DNA of 64,000 nt from Mangrovimicrobium sediminis (GTDB lineage Bacteria; Pseudomonadota; Gammaproteobacteria; Pseudomonadales; Halieaceae): assembly GCF_004745945.1 (NCBI RefSeq), contig NZ_SRLE01000002.1, positions 186,001-250,000 of the forward strand, given 5' to 3'. Shown piece after piece: positions 1 through 9,197 of the stretch. The notes under the pieces are model-generated. The model saw only the letters and a list, made by a program, of their open reading frames with translations, made no database searches and had not been told where the DNA came from. The translations under genes were made by a program, and so were the position numbers. Numbering within the stretch: position 1 is the stretch's first letter; every line of letters starts with the position of its first letter.

Positions 1-1
1 C

Positions 2-163
2 AGTGCGGCGGAACTGGACCGGGCGATGGACGATTGCTACAACGCCGCCTTCGGTCGCCGCCTGGCGGCGGATTTCGGCGCTGACTGGCGGCAGTTTCAC
101 CGCTTCCCGGAGATACCCGCGGTAACGCGCCGCGCGCCGGTAGTACCGACGACCGCCGATTGA
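2..163 (+). CDS. C-terminal end of an unrecognised protein (5' truncated by window edge)
   Basis: An open frame enters from the left edge and ends at a TGA 36 bases before the next start. The 53 visible residues contain an acidic/aromatic stretch (ELDRAMDDCYNAAFGRR) followed by a Pro/Thr-rich tail. Codons are GC-rich at third positions, like the neighbours, which supports real coding. I recognise no family from this fragment, and function cannot be stated. Confidence 0.55.
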   Translation, partial: SAAELDRAMDDCYNAAFGRRLAADFGADWRQFHRFPEIPAVTRRAPVVPTTAD

Positions 164-198
164 CTATAATCGCCACACCCTAAAAAGGAGTTTCCCGC

Positions 199-753
199 AT
201 GTTGCACCGCGCTTTGATGGCTGTCTTCGCCCTGGCCCTGCTGTCCCTGTTGAGCGCTTGCGCCTCGACGCTGCAGGCCAACATGGACTTCGACGAAAAG
301 TACGACTTCACGCAGGTGAAGACCATCGCCATCCTGCCGGTGGATCGCACCAGCGTGTCCAACATCGTGGTCAGCGACCTGCAGGTCGATCGCATCAATG
401 CGGCTATCACCGAGGAACTCACCGGCAAGGGTTATGTGGTAACCAGTGACCGCGCCACCGCGGACGTCTGGCTCACCTGGCACCTGGTGACCGAGCAGCG
501 CACCGACGTGCGCACCTACGACGGCCTGAGCTACTACAACTGCTGGCGCTGCGGCCCGGCGGTGTCGGATGTCAGCGTGCGCCAGTACACCCAGGGCACG
601 TTCATCGTCGACATGATCGACCCGCTGCGCAACCAGTCGGTGTGGCGCTCGATCATCCAGTCCGAACTCAAGCCGCAGCCAGAGGGCGACAAAGCCGCTG
701 AGCGCCGCAAGAAGGCCGCCACCGCGGTATTTGCCGGGTTCCCGCCCAATTGA
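199..753 (+). CDS. DUF4136 family lipoprotein
   Basis: A 184-residue protein with a lipoprotein signal: hydrophobic residues 5-20 end in LLSACAS, so Cys21 is the likely lipidated residue. The mature part begins with the DUF4136 pattern (DFDEKYDFTQVKTIAILPVD) and continues with a region in which a predicted poorly soluble amyloid-like partner domain is absent. The family is periplasmic or outer-membrane anchored and of unknown function. An AAGGAG ribosome site lies just upstream of the ATG. A second DUF4136 protein occurs at 50307-50888, so this genome carries diverged paralogues. It is followed by an inverted repeat rather than by an operon partner. Confidence 0.85.
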   Translation: MLHRALMAVFALALLSLLSACASTLQANMDFDEKYDFTQVKTIAILPVDRTSVSNIVVSDLQVDRINAAITEELTGKGYVVTSDRATADVWLTWHLVTEQRTDVRTYDGLSYYNCWRCGPAVSDVSVRQYTQGTFIVDMIDPLRNQSVWRSIIQSELKPQPEGDKAAERRKKAATAVFAGFPPN

Positions 754-772
754 TCGGCCGTGTCCATCAAAT

Positions 773-820
773 AAAGTCTCATCTGACCCCACGTTCGAAA
801 GTGGGGTCAGATACGACTTT
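773..820. repeat. Inverted repeat with TCTGACCCC / GGGGTCAGA arms (REP-like)
   Basis: The two 20-base arms (773-792 and 801-820) match at 18 of 20 positions, with a perfect 12-bp core (ATCTGACCCCAC and its complement) around an 8-base loop. The same GGGGTCAGA core forms a 26-bp palindrome at 35213-35238. Short palindromes with this core are dispersed in many proteobacterial genomes and are often linked to REP-associated tyrosine transposases. No such transposase is present here. It could act as a terminator for the gene ending at 753, although a clear U-tract is missing. Confidence 0.7.
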
Positions 821-862
821 AAATGATGGCTCGCCGCCACAGCGGCCTGACAGGAGTTAGCT

Positions 863-1498
863 GTGCACTTTGAGGATTTGCGCCGCGAATACACCGCCGG
901 CGGTCTCAGTCGCGAGATGCTCGACGACTGCCCCCTGCGCCAGTTCGAGCACTGGCTGGAGCAGGCGGTGAAGGCCGAGCTGGAAGACCCCACGGCCATG
1001 GTGCTGGCCACCGTGGATGCCCAGGGCAATCCCTGGCAGCGCATCGTGCTGCTCAAGGGGCTGTCCCAGGGCGGTTTCGTCTTTTATACCAACCACGGCA
1101 GCGACAAGGCGCGGGACATCGCCCATCATCCGAAGGTCTCGCTGCACTTCCCGTGGAACGAGATCGACCGCCAGGTCATCGTCGCCGGTAGCGCGCAGAA
1201 GATGAGCATGGCCGAGTCCGCCGCCTATTTCGTCACCCGCCCGCGGGAGAGTCAGATCGCCGCCTGGGCCTCGCGCCAGAGCCGGCCGATCTCCACCCGT
1301 GCGCTGCTCGAGGAGCAGGCGCGCTCGCTGCGCGAGAAGTTCGGCCGCGGGGAGATCCCGGTGCCCGATTTCTGGGGGGGTTACCGCGTGCTGCCCGAGC
1401 GTATCGAGTTCTGGCAGGGGCGCGAGCACCGCCTGCACGACCGCTTCCTTTATACCCGCGACGATGGCGACTGGGCTATCCAGCAGTTGCAGCCCTGA
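863..1498 (+). CDS. pdxH: Pyridoxamine/pyridoxine 5'-phosphate oxidase PdxH
   Basis: This is the FMN-dependent enzyme that oxidises pyridoxamine 5'-phosphate or pyridoxine 5'-phosphate to pyridoxal 5'-phosphate, the last step of vitamin B6 synthesis and salvage, in the cytoplasm. The 211 residues match the normal family length. Family landmarks are the N-terminal YTAGGLSREMLDDCPLRQF block, the FMN-binding stretch QRIVLLKG...FVFYTNHGSDKA, and the C-terminal WGGYRVLPERIEFWQG...RLHDRF motif. The start is GTG, supported by CAGGAGT eight bases upstream; no in-frame ATG fits better. It is transcribed alone and convergently with cinA. Confidence 0.97.
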   Translation: MHFEDLRREYTAGGLSREMLDDCPLRQFEHWLEQAVKAELEDPTAMVLATVDAQGNPWQRIVLLKGLSQGGFVFYTNHGSDKARDIAHHPKVSLHFPWNEIDRQVIVAGSAQKMSMAESAAYFVTRPRESQIAAWASRQSRPISTRALLEEQARSLREKFGRGEIPVPDFWGGYRVLPERIEFWQGREHRLHDRFLYTRDDGDWAIQQLQP

Positions 1499-1595
1499 GC
1501 GGGATCATCTCGCCCCTCGGGAGAAAGGCAGTTAGTTTCTCTCCCCGCCACTCCAATCCGGGATCGAGTCCGGAGACGGACGAGGCAGCCCCGCC

Positions 1596-2879
1596 TCAGG
1601 CGCGACGTTGGCGCATATGGCGTGATTCACCCTCGATACCGAGCAGGGTGCGGCGGATCATATCCAGGCCCGCCGCCGCCACCATGGTCTGGAACAGGTG
1701 GCGCTCCACCGGCCACAGCAGGCGCCGCGCCTGCAGCGAGTCGCGCGCTCCCCAGGCCAGCCACACCGTGCCCACCGGCTTGTCCGGCGTGCCGCCGCCG
1801 GGCCCGGCAATGCCCGAGGTGGCGATGGCGAAATCCGCCCCCGCCGCGTCCATCGCGCCCAGCGCCATGGCCCGCACCACCGGTTCGCTGACCGCGCCGT
1901 GTTCGGCGAGCACCGCTTCCGGCACTCCGAGCACGCTGTGCTTGATGGCGTTGTCGTAGGTGACGAAGCCCGCGTGGAAGGCGTCCGAGGCGCCGGGCAC
2001 ACGGGTCAGCAGGGAGGCGATCAGCCCCCCGGTGCAGGATTCCGCGGTGGCCAGGGTCGCGCCGCGTTCGCGCAACAGGGCCAGTACCACGTCCGCCAGG
2101 CGCGCGTCGCCTTCGCCGATGATGTGATCCCCGAACAGTTCGCGCAGGCGCTGGTAACACCAGTCCCGCTGCGGCAGGTCCGCGGCGCGGTCCACGCCCA
2201 GCTTGATTTCCAGTTGCGGTGCGCCGGCTCTGAAGCCCAGTTGCACCGCCGTCGGCCAGTCCGGGATGTTGTCGGCGATGATCTGCTGCGCCGAGGATTC
2301 GCCCAGGCCGAAGGTCTGCAGGCGCAGGATGTCGCGCTCCAGGCGGCGCCCGAGGCGTTGCGCCAGGTCGCGCAGGATGCCGTCGAGCATGGCGGCCAGC
2401 TCGCCGGGCACGCCGGGGGTGCACAGCACGCGGCACTCGCCCAGGTTCAGTTCGAAGCCCACCGCGCTGCCTATCGGGTTGTCGATGATCCTGCAGCCCG
2501 CCGGTAGCAGGGCCTGCTTGAGGTTGGCGGCGTTCAGCGCGAGGCCGCGGCCGGCGCACCAGGTCTCCAGGTGGGCGACCGCCGCCGGGTGCTGTTCCAG
2601 GCCGACACCGGCGACGTCCGCGAGCACCTGCGCGGTGAGATCGTCGATGGTCGGGCCGAGGCCGCCGTTGATGATCACCAGGTCCGATTGCGCCGCCATC
2701 GACGCCAGCTCCGCGCGCAGCAGCGCCGGGTCGTCGCCGACGGTGACCTTGCGCTGCACGTCGATGGCCAGCTCGTCGAGGCGGCGCGCGATCATCGAGG
2801 AATTGGAGTCCACGGTGTCGCCGCTCATCAGTTCGTTGCCGGTGAGCAGGAGCTGCACGCGCAGCGTGGTGTCGGTCAT
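1596..2879 (-). CDS. cinA: CinA family NMN deamidase / competence-damage protein
   Basis: A 427-residue protein with both CinA domains. The N-terminal molybdopterin-binding-like (COG1058) domain covers about residues 1-170 (GNELMSGDTVDSNSSMIARR, NGGLGPTIDDLT). The C-terminal PncC amidase domain has ESCTGGLIASLLTRVPG, FVTYDNAIK and GIAGPGGGTPDKPVGTVW. The family deamidates nicotinamide mononucleotide to nicotinate mononucleotide in pyridine-nucleotide recycling; the N-terminal domain may add an ADP-ribose pyrophosphatase activity. I chose the ATG at 2879 (MTDTTLRVQLLLTGNEL), which begins the conserved domain; a longer frame upstream is not family-like. The DUF924 gene lies upstream on the same strand. 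Confidence 0.94.
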   Translation of the reverse strand: MTDTTLRVQLLLTGNELMSGDTVDSNSSMIARRLDELAIDVQRKVTVGDDPALLRAELASMAAQSDLVIINGGLGPTIDDLTAQVLADVAGVGLEQHPAAVAHLETWCAGRGLALNAANLKQALLPAGCRIIDNPIGSAVGFELNLGECRVLCTPGVPGELAAMLDGILRDLAQRLGRRLERDILRLQTFGLGESSAQQIIADNIPDWPTAVQLGFRAGAPQLEIKLGVDRAADLPQRDWCYQRLRELFGDHIIGEGDARLADVVLALLRERGATLATAESCTGGLIASLLTRVPGASDAFHAGFVTYDNAIKHSVLGVPEAVLAEHGAVSEPVVRAMALGAMDAAGADFAIATSGIAGPGGGTPDKPVGTVWLAWGARDSLQARRLLWPVERHLFQTMVAAAGLDMIRRTLLGIEGESRHMRQRRA

Positions 2880-2957
2880 GTGGGTGTCTCGTCCGGGAGG
2901 GCGGGGCCAGCATAGCGCCAATCGGTTGCGGCGGGCAAAGCCTCCGGCTGTGGCGCT

Positions 2958-3536
2958 TCAGAAACCGCCGTGGGTGTCGAGGTGGGCCAGTTCCTCGGCG
3001 CTGGACGCGCGGCCGAGGATGGCGTTGCGGTGCGGGAAGCGGCCGAAGCGGGCGATGACATCGTGGTGGGCGCGGGCGTAGCGCAGGAAGTCCTCGACCA
3101 GGGGCGAGGGGTGATCCAGGGCGAGCTGCTCGAACAGGGCCAGGCACAGGGCCTGGTCCGCCGGGTCTTCGCTGTGCTCCAGCGGCATGAACAGGAACAC
3201 CTGGTGGGCGCAGGGCAGGGCGCGGTGGGCCTCGCCGGCGGTCCAGCCGCGGGCCAGTGCTGCCGCCCGCGAATCGCCGGCGAAGGCCTGCGGGGTGCCG
3301 CGGTAGATGTTGCGCGGCAGCTGGTCGAGCAGCAGGAGCAGGGCGATGCGACCGCGATCGTAACCGGTCCAGTCTTCAAAGCCGCCTGCCACTGCCTCCC
3401 CGGTGAGTGTGCCGAAGCGCTCGCGGCAGGCGCGGTCGAAGGTCTCACCGCCGGCGAACCAGTTCCTGCGCTGCGCCGGCGGGCTCATGCCGCTCTCGTC
3501 CAGCTCGCCGAACCAGAATGCGTGCAGTGCCTCCAC
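2958..3536 (-). CDS. DUF924 family protein
   Basis: A 192-residue protein starting with the typical LHAFWFGELDESG block of DUF924, followed by NWFAGGETFDRACRERFG, LLLLDQLPRNIYRGTPQAF, and the C-terminal FGRFPHRNAILGR motif. The family is a soluble all-helical, TPR-like fold of unknown biochemical role that is common in proteobacteria. It is encoded upstream of cinA on the same strand with a gap of about 78 bases, so cotranscription is possible. The start is the family-typical Met; no signal peptide is seen. Confidence 0.9.
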   Translation of the reverse strand: MEALHAFWFGELDESGMSPPAQRRNWFAGGETFDRACRERFGTLTGEAVAGGFEDWTGYDRGRIALLLLLDQLPRNIYRGTPQAFAGDSRAAALARGWTAGEAHRALPCAHQVFLFMPLEHSEDPADQALCLALFEQLALDHPSPLVEDFLRYARAHHDVIARFGRFPHRNAILGRASSAEELAHLDTHGGF

Positions 3537-3688
3537 GGCGTCGTTGTCGGCGATGGCGAGGTCCTCCCTGCCGGCCCGAAATCAGCCACAAGCATAGCGG
3601 AAATCCACCTGGCCGCTTACATTGGCCAGCGCCATTGCGTACACTGTCCTGCCCGGTTTTTCCCATGGATCAGGTCGCTGAGGTAGTC

Positions 3689-4489
3689 ATGAGACGCGTG
3701 GTTTTCAATCAGAAAGGCGGGGTCGGCAAGACCAGCATCACCTGCAACCTGGCGGCGATCGGCGCCGACATGGGCTATCGCACCCTGGTCATCGACCTGG
3801 ACGTGCAGGGCAACACCACCCACTACCTGGTCGGCGAGATCGACGCCGAGGCCTTCCCGGCCGAGGCCCAGGGCGTGGCCGGCCTGTTCAAGCAGACGGT
3901 GGGCTCGCGGCGCATGCAGAAGAACCCGGATTCCTTCGTCTGGGAGACCCCCTACGAAAACCTGTTCCTGATGCCCTCCAGCCCGACCCTGTCGTCGATG
4001 GAGAAAGAGCTGGAGTCCCGCTACAAGATCTACAAGCTGCGCGACGCCCTGGAAAAACTCGACGACGAGTACGACCGCATCTATATCGACACACCGCCCA
4101 ACTTCAACTTCTATTCCAAGTCGGCGCTGATCGCCGCCGATACGGTGCTGGTGCCCTTCGACTGCGACAGCTTCGCCCGCCAGAGCCTGTACTCGCTGAT
4201 GGACAACATCGCCGAGCTGCAGGAGGACCACAACCCGGACCTCGAGGTGGAGGGCATCGTCATCAACCAGTTCAACAGCCAGGCCCGCCTGCCCGGCGAA
4301 CTGGTGGCGGAGTTGGAGGAGGAGGGCTACCCGGTACTCAGCACCTACCTTGGCGCCTCGGTGAAGATGCGCGAGTCCCACCGCGAGCACCGCCCGCTGG
4401 TCGACCTCGCCCCCAGCCACAAGCTGACCCGGCAGTACTTGGAGTTGCACGCGGAGCTGGAGCGCATCCTCTCCCGGGCCGCGGCCTGA
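3689..4489 (+). CDS. ParA/MinD-type ATPase (orphan)
   Basis: A 266-residue deviant-Walker ATPase. The Walker A motif is NQKGGVGKTS near the N-terminus with the signature lysine, Walker A' is VIDLDVQGNTTHYL, and Walker B is the DRIYIDTPPNFNFYSKSAL stretch. The C-terminal part (GIVINQF, KMRESHREHRPLVDLAPSHKL) resembles stand-alone chromosomal ParA proteins that position cargo other than DNA. I prefer the ATG at 3689, which has TGAGGT four to five bases upstream; an in-frame ATG at 3665 would add eight residues. No parB gene or obvious parS array is nearby, so a plasmid-partition role is unlikely. The partner is unknown. Confidence 0.9.
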   Translation: MRRVVFNQKGGVGKTSITCNLAAIGADMGYRTLVIDLDVQGNTTHYLVGEIDAEAFPAEAQGVAGLFKQTVGSRRMQKNPDSFVWETPYENLFLMPSSPTLSSMEKELESRYKIYKLRDALEKLDDEYDRIYIDTPPNFNFYSKSALIAADTVLVPFDCDSFARQSLYSLMDNIAELQEDHNPDLEVEGIVINQFNSQARLPGELVAELEEEGYPVLSTYLGASVKMRESHREHRPLVDLAPSHKLTRQYLELHAELERILSRAAA

Positions 4490-4499
4490 AGCGGTCCCC

Positions 4500-4592
4500 A
4501 CGGAATAAATTTATAATTTTCCGTTATTTGTAAAGCCGTTATTGATTCTTTAAAGTTTCAGGCCCATTACCCGTAGAACCCGGAACCACAGC
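4500..4592 (+). promoter_or_regulatory. AT-rich promoter region of cysH
   Basis: An abrupt AT-rich stretch in GC-rich surroundings contains a perfect TATAAT at 4512-4517. No recognisable -35 hexamer lies 17 bases upstream, as is common for activator-dependent promoters. The flanking CGGAA and TTCCG at 4501-4523 form a short inverted repeat across the -10. CysB control would be usual for a sulfate-reduction gene, but no defined CysB site can be assigned by eye. Confidence 0.45.
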
Positions 4593-5222
4593 GTGCTCGA
4601 TCTCGATCTCGACAGCGTCAACGCCTCCCTGCGCGATGCCAGCGCGCAGGATATCGTGCGTTGGGCGCTGGGCCTGGGCGCGCCGGCCATCGCCACCACC
4701 AGCATGGGCAAGAACGCCGCGGTGATGCTGCACCTGGTGAGCGAGATCGACCGCGAACTGCCGACCATCTGGGTCGACACCGGCTATAACCTGCGCGATA
4801 CCTACCTGGTAGCCGAGCGCCTGATCCGCGACCTGGAACTCAACATCCACGTCTATTCCCCGCTGATGACCAGTGAGCGGCGCAACGCGATCATGGGCGG
4901 TATTCCCACGGTGGACGAGGAAGAGCGCCACGCGCAGTTCACCCAGGAGGTGAAACTCGAGCCGTTCGACCGCGCGCTGGCGGAGTTTCAGCCGGAAATC
5001 TGGCTGACCGGTATCCGCCGCGAGGAGACCGAGCACCGCCGCAACCTGGACATCGTGTCCGTGGATGGCCGCGGGATCGTCAAGGTCGCGCCTATCTTCA
5101 ACTGGTCAGACGAGGACGTGGAGGCCTACATGGCGCAGCATGAACTGCCCACTTGCCGCCACTATTTCGACCCGACCAAGGTTCACGACGGCCGCGAGTG
5201 CGGTCTGCACACCGCGGCCTGA
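4593..5222 (+). CDS. cysH: Phosphoadenosine/adenosine phosphosulfate reductase CysH
   Basis: It reduces activated sulfate (PAPS or APS) to sulfite with thioredoxin or glutaredoxin in assimilatory sulfate reduction. Of 209 residues, the N-terminal PP-loop-like part (ATTSMGKNAAVMLHLV) is followed by IWVDTGYNLRDTYLVAERL and the ITGIRREET-type segment LTGIRREETEHR. The protein ends in the catalytic ECGLH motif with Cys203. The paired Cys motifs (CC...CxxC) of 4Fe-4S APS reductases are absent, which favours PAPS as substrate. The start is GTG: an in-frame TAA at 4551 leaves no ATG upstream. Confidence 0.94.
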   Translation: MLDLDLDSVNASLRDASAQDIVRWALGLGAPAIATTSMGKNAAVMLHLVSEIDRELPTIWVDTGYNLRDTYLVAERLIRDLELNIHVYSPLMTSERRNAIMGGIPTVDEEERHAQFTQEVKLEPFDRALAEFQPEIWLTGIRREETEHRRNLDIVSVDGRGIVKVAPIFNWSDEDVEAYMAQHELPTCRHYFDPTKVHDGRECGLHTAA

Positions 5223-5229
5223 GGCCGTA

Positions 5230-5361
5230 TCAGCCCATTATCAGTCCGACGGTGACCGCCATCACGGCGGTGGCGAGGACGAATATGCCGATCACGGAAA
5301 ACAGCCGGCGCATGGCGCGGCGGTCGGCGAGGGTATCTTCCTGAAGCAGATGCTGGGTCAT
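5230..5361 (-). CDS. Small single-pass membrane protein (43 residues)
   Basis: This short gene starts at ATG 5361 with an AAGGA ribosome site about eight bases upstream. It encodes a charged N-terminus (MTQHLLQEDTLADRRAMRR) and one strongly hydrophobic helix (LFSVIGIFVLATAVMAVTVG), ending in LIMG. The arrangement suggests a type II small inner-membrane protein with the charged end in the cytoplasm. It faces cysH tail to tail, with eight bases between the two stop codons. I do not recognise a family; the ribosome site and membrane helix are the support for calling it. Confidence 0.6.
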   Translation of the reverse strand: MTQHLLQEDTLADRRAMRRLFSVIGIFVLATAVMAVTVGLIMG

Positions 5362-5650
5362 GGTGAGGTTCCTTTTTGTTATATCAACAGCCCTTCTCCG
5401 GGCATTTTTGCAGGGTGCCCCAGCCGCTGCGAACCCGCATTGACCTGGATCAAGCCCGCGCGCACCCCGCGGGCGGGGAAAACTGTGTGTTTCTCCACAT
5501 TTCACAGGCGCGGCCCGGCGGCGCTGGGGTAGACTCTGCTTCCAGTTCCCGCCGCGCCCACGGGCCCGACCGGGGAAGCGCTCACCCGCTCTGGCCACCT
5601 GCGGAAACAGGGTGAGAGAGACTGAAAAAGACCTGCGACAGGGGGTTGCC

Positions 5651-6214
5651 ATGACTACCAGGAATAACATGCGTGCCGCGCTGGCCCTGTGCCTCGCGCT
5701 GCTTTGTCCCGCCGCCCTGGCGGACACCGTCGAGTACATCAACACTCACTCCGAGGTGGCGCTGAAAACCCTGCGCCAGCACACCGAGGACGCCGATGCG
5801 ATCCTGCGCGACGCCGCCGGCGTACTGGTGTTCCCGGATATCTTCAAGCTCGGCTTCGGCGTCGGCGGCCAGTACGGCGAGGGCGTGCTGCTGGTGAAGG
5901 GCGAGCCGGTGGCCTACTACACCACGGCCGGCAAGGATTTCGGCCTGGCCGAGGGGCACAAGTTCAAGTCCGAGGTGATTGTCTTCCGCACCCCGGAAGC
6001 ACTGGCGGACTTCCAGAACCGCCGCGGCTTCAAGATCGGCCAGGACGGCCAGGTGGCGCTGGGCAAGCTGGCTTCGGACCGCAGCCTGTGGTTTGGCGCC
6101 CAGGATGCGGCCAGGGGCGGCCAGGACGAGGTCGTCGGCTTCATCCTCTCCGACCAGGGCCTGGTCGCCGACCTGACCATGGACGGCTCGCGCATCACCC
6201 GCATGGCGCGCTGA
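5651..6214 (+). CDS. SYLF-domain (YSC84-related) secreted lipid-binding protein
   Basis: A 187-residue protein with a signal peptide (MTTRNNMRAALALCLALLCPAALA) and one SYLF domain. The domain shows DADAILRDAAGVLVFPDIFKLGFGVGGQYGEGVLLVKG, then YYTTAGKDFGLAEGHKFKSEVIVFRTPEAL, and a final strand-rich region ending VADLTMDGSRITRMAR. SYLF proteins bind phosphoinositides or other lipids in eukaryotes; the bacterial secreted versions have no fixed role. The ATG at 5651 gives a proper signal peptide; a second ATG at 5669 is also possible. The gene is monocistronic. Confidence 0.88.
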   Translation: MTTRNNMRAALALCLALLCPAALADTVEYINTHSEVALKTLRQHTEDADAILRDAAGVLVFPDIFKLGFGVGGQYGEGVLLVKGEPVAYYTTAGKDFGLAEGHKFKSEVIVFRTPEALADFQNRRGFKIGQDGQVALGKLASDRSLWFGAQDAARGGQDEVVGFILSDQGLVADLTMDGSRITRMAR

Positions 6215-6227
6215 AGCGCCTGTTACC

Positions 6228-6330
6228 CCTGAGGCGCGCGGCTCTTTCGGGCTGCGCGGCTCTCTCAGCCAGCACGGCTCTCTGAGGCCGCGCGGCTATC
6301 TCAAGGCGCGCAACTGGCTCGGCTCCCGCT
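6228..6330. repeat. Degenerate short tandem repeat of a GCGCGGCTCTCTCAG-like unit
   Basis: The intergenic stretch after the SYLF gene contains about five imperfect copies, 17-20 bases each, of GCGCGGCTCTCTCAG-like sequence (for example gcgcggctctttcgg, gcgcggctctctcag, gcacggctctctgag, gcgcggctatctcaa). Each copy is slightly diverged. Inverted complementarity between copies is weak, so I see a decayed tandem array rather than a hairpin terminator. Confidence 0.55.
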
Positions 6331-6417
6331 GCTGCACACGCCTGACCCGCGGGGCATTGTGGTGCCCCGCCGTCCATTTCGGTATGCTCCCCGCCTCGTT
6401 CCCCGGAGGTCCCGAAC

Positions 6418-7815
<1,398 letters not shown>

Positions 7816-7922
7816 GCGGTATCACTCGCCGGGTCCGCGGCGCGATCCGTGCGCGGCGAAGCCTGGCGGGTACTGACGAGATCGGAGGTGCGCGACAGGA
7901 CCCGCGTGCGCACAACCCGCAC

Positions 7923-8576
7923 CTAGCGCAGCGAGATCACCGGCCAGCCCGCCGCCTCGGCGTGGGCGCGAAGGCGCTCGTCCGGGTCCACCGCCACCGG
8001 CCGGTCCACCTGTTCCAGTAGGGGCAGGTCGTTGTGCGAGTCGCTGTAGAACCACGCGCCTTCCATGCTCGCATTGTGCTCCTTCACCCATTCCTGCAGC
8101 CGTGCCACCTTGCCCTCGCGGTAGGTGGGGATGCCCAGCGGCTCGCCGGTGTAGCGCCCGTCCAGCATCTGCGCTTCGCAGGCCAGCAGTTCGTCGATGC
8201 CGAAGGCGCGGGCGATCGGCCGGGTAATAAAGGCGTTGGTGGCGGTGATGATCAACAGGGTGTCGCCGGCCGCGCGGTGGCGCTCGACCAGCGCCCGCCC
8301 GGCGGGCAGGATGATCGGCTCGATCTTGCGGCGCATGAACTCCCGGTGCCAGGCCTCGACGGTCTCCGGCGGCTGGTCGCGCAGCGGGCCGAGGGCGAAG
8401 CGCAGGTAGGCGTTGATGTCCAGTTGCCCGGCCTGGTAGTCCGCGTAGAAGCTGTCGTTGCGTGCGGCGAAGCCCTCGGCGTCGACCAGGCCGGCCTCGC
8501 ACAGGAACTCGCCCCACAGGTGATCGCTGTCGCCGCCGAGCAGGGTATTGTCGAGATCGAAGATCGCCAGGGACAT
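7923..8576 (-). CDS. HAD-IB family hydrolase (phosphoserine phosphatase-like)
   Basis: A 217-residue HAD phosphatase. Motif I is [14 protein letters not shown] with the nucleophilic Asp, motif II is [11 protein letters not shown], motif III Lys occurs in [12 protein letters not shown], and motif IV is [16 protein letters not shown]. The subfamily IB (SerB-like/CicA-like) has a helical cap between motifs I and II, as here. Related chromosomal genes next to rppH have been annotated as histidinol-phosphatase or phosphoserine phosphatase; the substrate cannot be decided. I use the ATG at 8576, which puts motif I at the N-terminus. It is divergent from rppH. Confidence 0.88.
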   Translation of the reverse strand: MSLAIFDLDNTLLGGDSDHLWGEFLCEAGLVDAEGFAARNDSFYADYQAGQLDINAYLRFALGPLRDQPPETVEAWHREFMRRKIEPIILPAGRALVERHRAAGDTLLIITATNAFITRPIARAFGIDELLACEAQMLDGRYTGEPLGIPTYREGKVARLQEWVKEHNASMEGAWFYSDSHNDLPLLEQVDRPVAVDPDERLRAHAEAAGWPVISLR

Positions 8577-8696
8577 GGTTGCGTGGGCCTCGCCAAAAGC
8601 GCCAGAGCATAGCCGGCAGCGGCACCGGAGTAAATTTCTCTGGCGCTGGAAAGTGTGGAACAATAGCCGGCGCCAGCGCAACGATAGCGATAACAA

Positions 8697-9197
8697 GTGA
8701 TAGATAAGGACGGTTTCAGGCCCAATGTGGGCATCGTACTCGCCAACGACGAGGGCCAGGTGCTATGGGCCCGGCGCGTCGGCGGCCGCGATGCCTGGCA
8801 GTTTCCGCAGGGGGGCATCAACCGCGGCGAGAGCCCGGAACAGGCCCTGTACCGGGAACTGCACGAGGAAGTGGGCCTGGAGCAGGATGCTGTCGAGGTG
8901 CTCGGCGTGACCCGCGGCTGGCTGCGCTACCGGCTTCCCCAGCGCTATATCCGCAAGGACCAGAGCCCCGCCTGCATCGGGCAGAAACAGAAATGGTTTT
9001 TGTTGCGCCTGTTGGCCGGGGATGACGCCGTGCGGCTGGACCTGAACGAAAAACCCGAATTCGACAACTGGCAGTGGGTGAGTTACTGGTACCCGCTGAA
9101 CCAGGTCATCTCCTTCAAGCGCGAGGTCTACCGCCGCGCGATGAAGGAGCTCGCGCTGCCGCTGGGGCGTCTTTCAGAACACAAGGGCCGCGCCTGA
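8697..9197 (+). CDS. rppH: RNA pyrophosphohydrolase RppH
   Basis: This Nudix enzyme removes pyrophosphate from 5'-triphosphorylated RNA and starts 5'-dependent decay by RNase E. The 166 residues begin with the RppH signature [20 protein letters not shown]. The Nudix box is [23 protein letters not shown], and it is followed by [15 protein letters not shown] and [10 protein letters not shown], the typical RNA-binding surface. The start is GTG. The stop overlaps the ptsP start (TGATG), so the two are translationally coupled, as is common in gammaproteobacteria. Confidence 0.96.
   Translation: MIDKDGFRPNVGIVLANDEGQVLWARRVGGRDAWQFPQGGINRGESPEQALYRELHEEVGLEQDAVEVLGVTRGWLRYRLPQRYIRKDQSPACIGQKQKWFLLRLLAGDDAVRLDLNEKPEFDNWQWVSYWYPLNQVISFKREVYRRAMKELALPLGRLSEHKGRA

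Noticed and set aside
1519-1545. GGGAGAAA/TTTCTCTCCC hairpin after pdxH as a terminator
   Set aside because: Arms pair only with bulges and no T-run follows.
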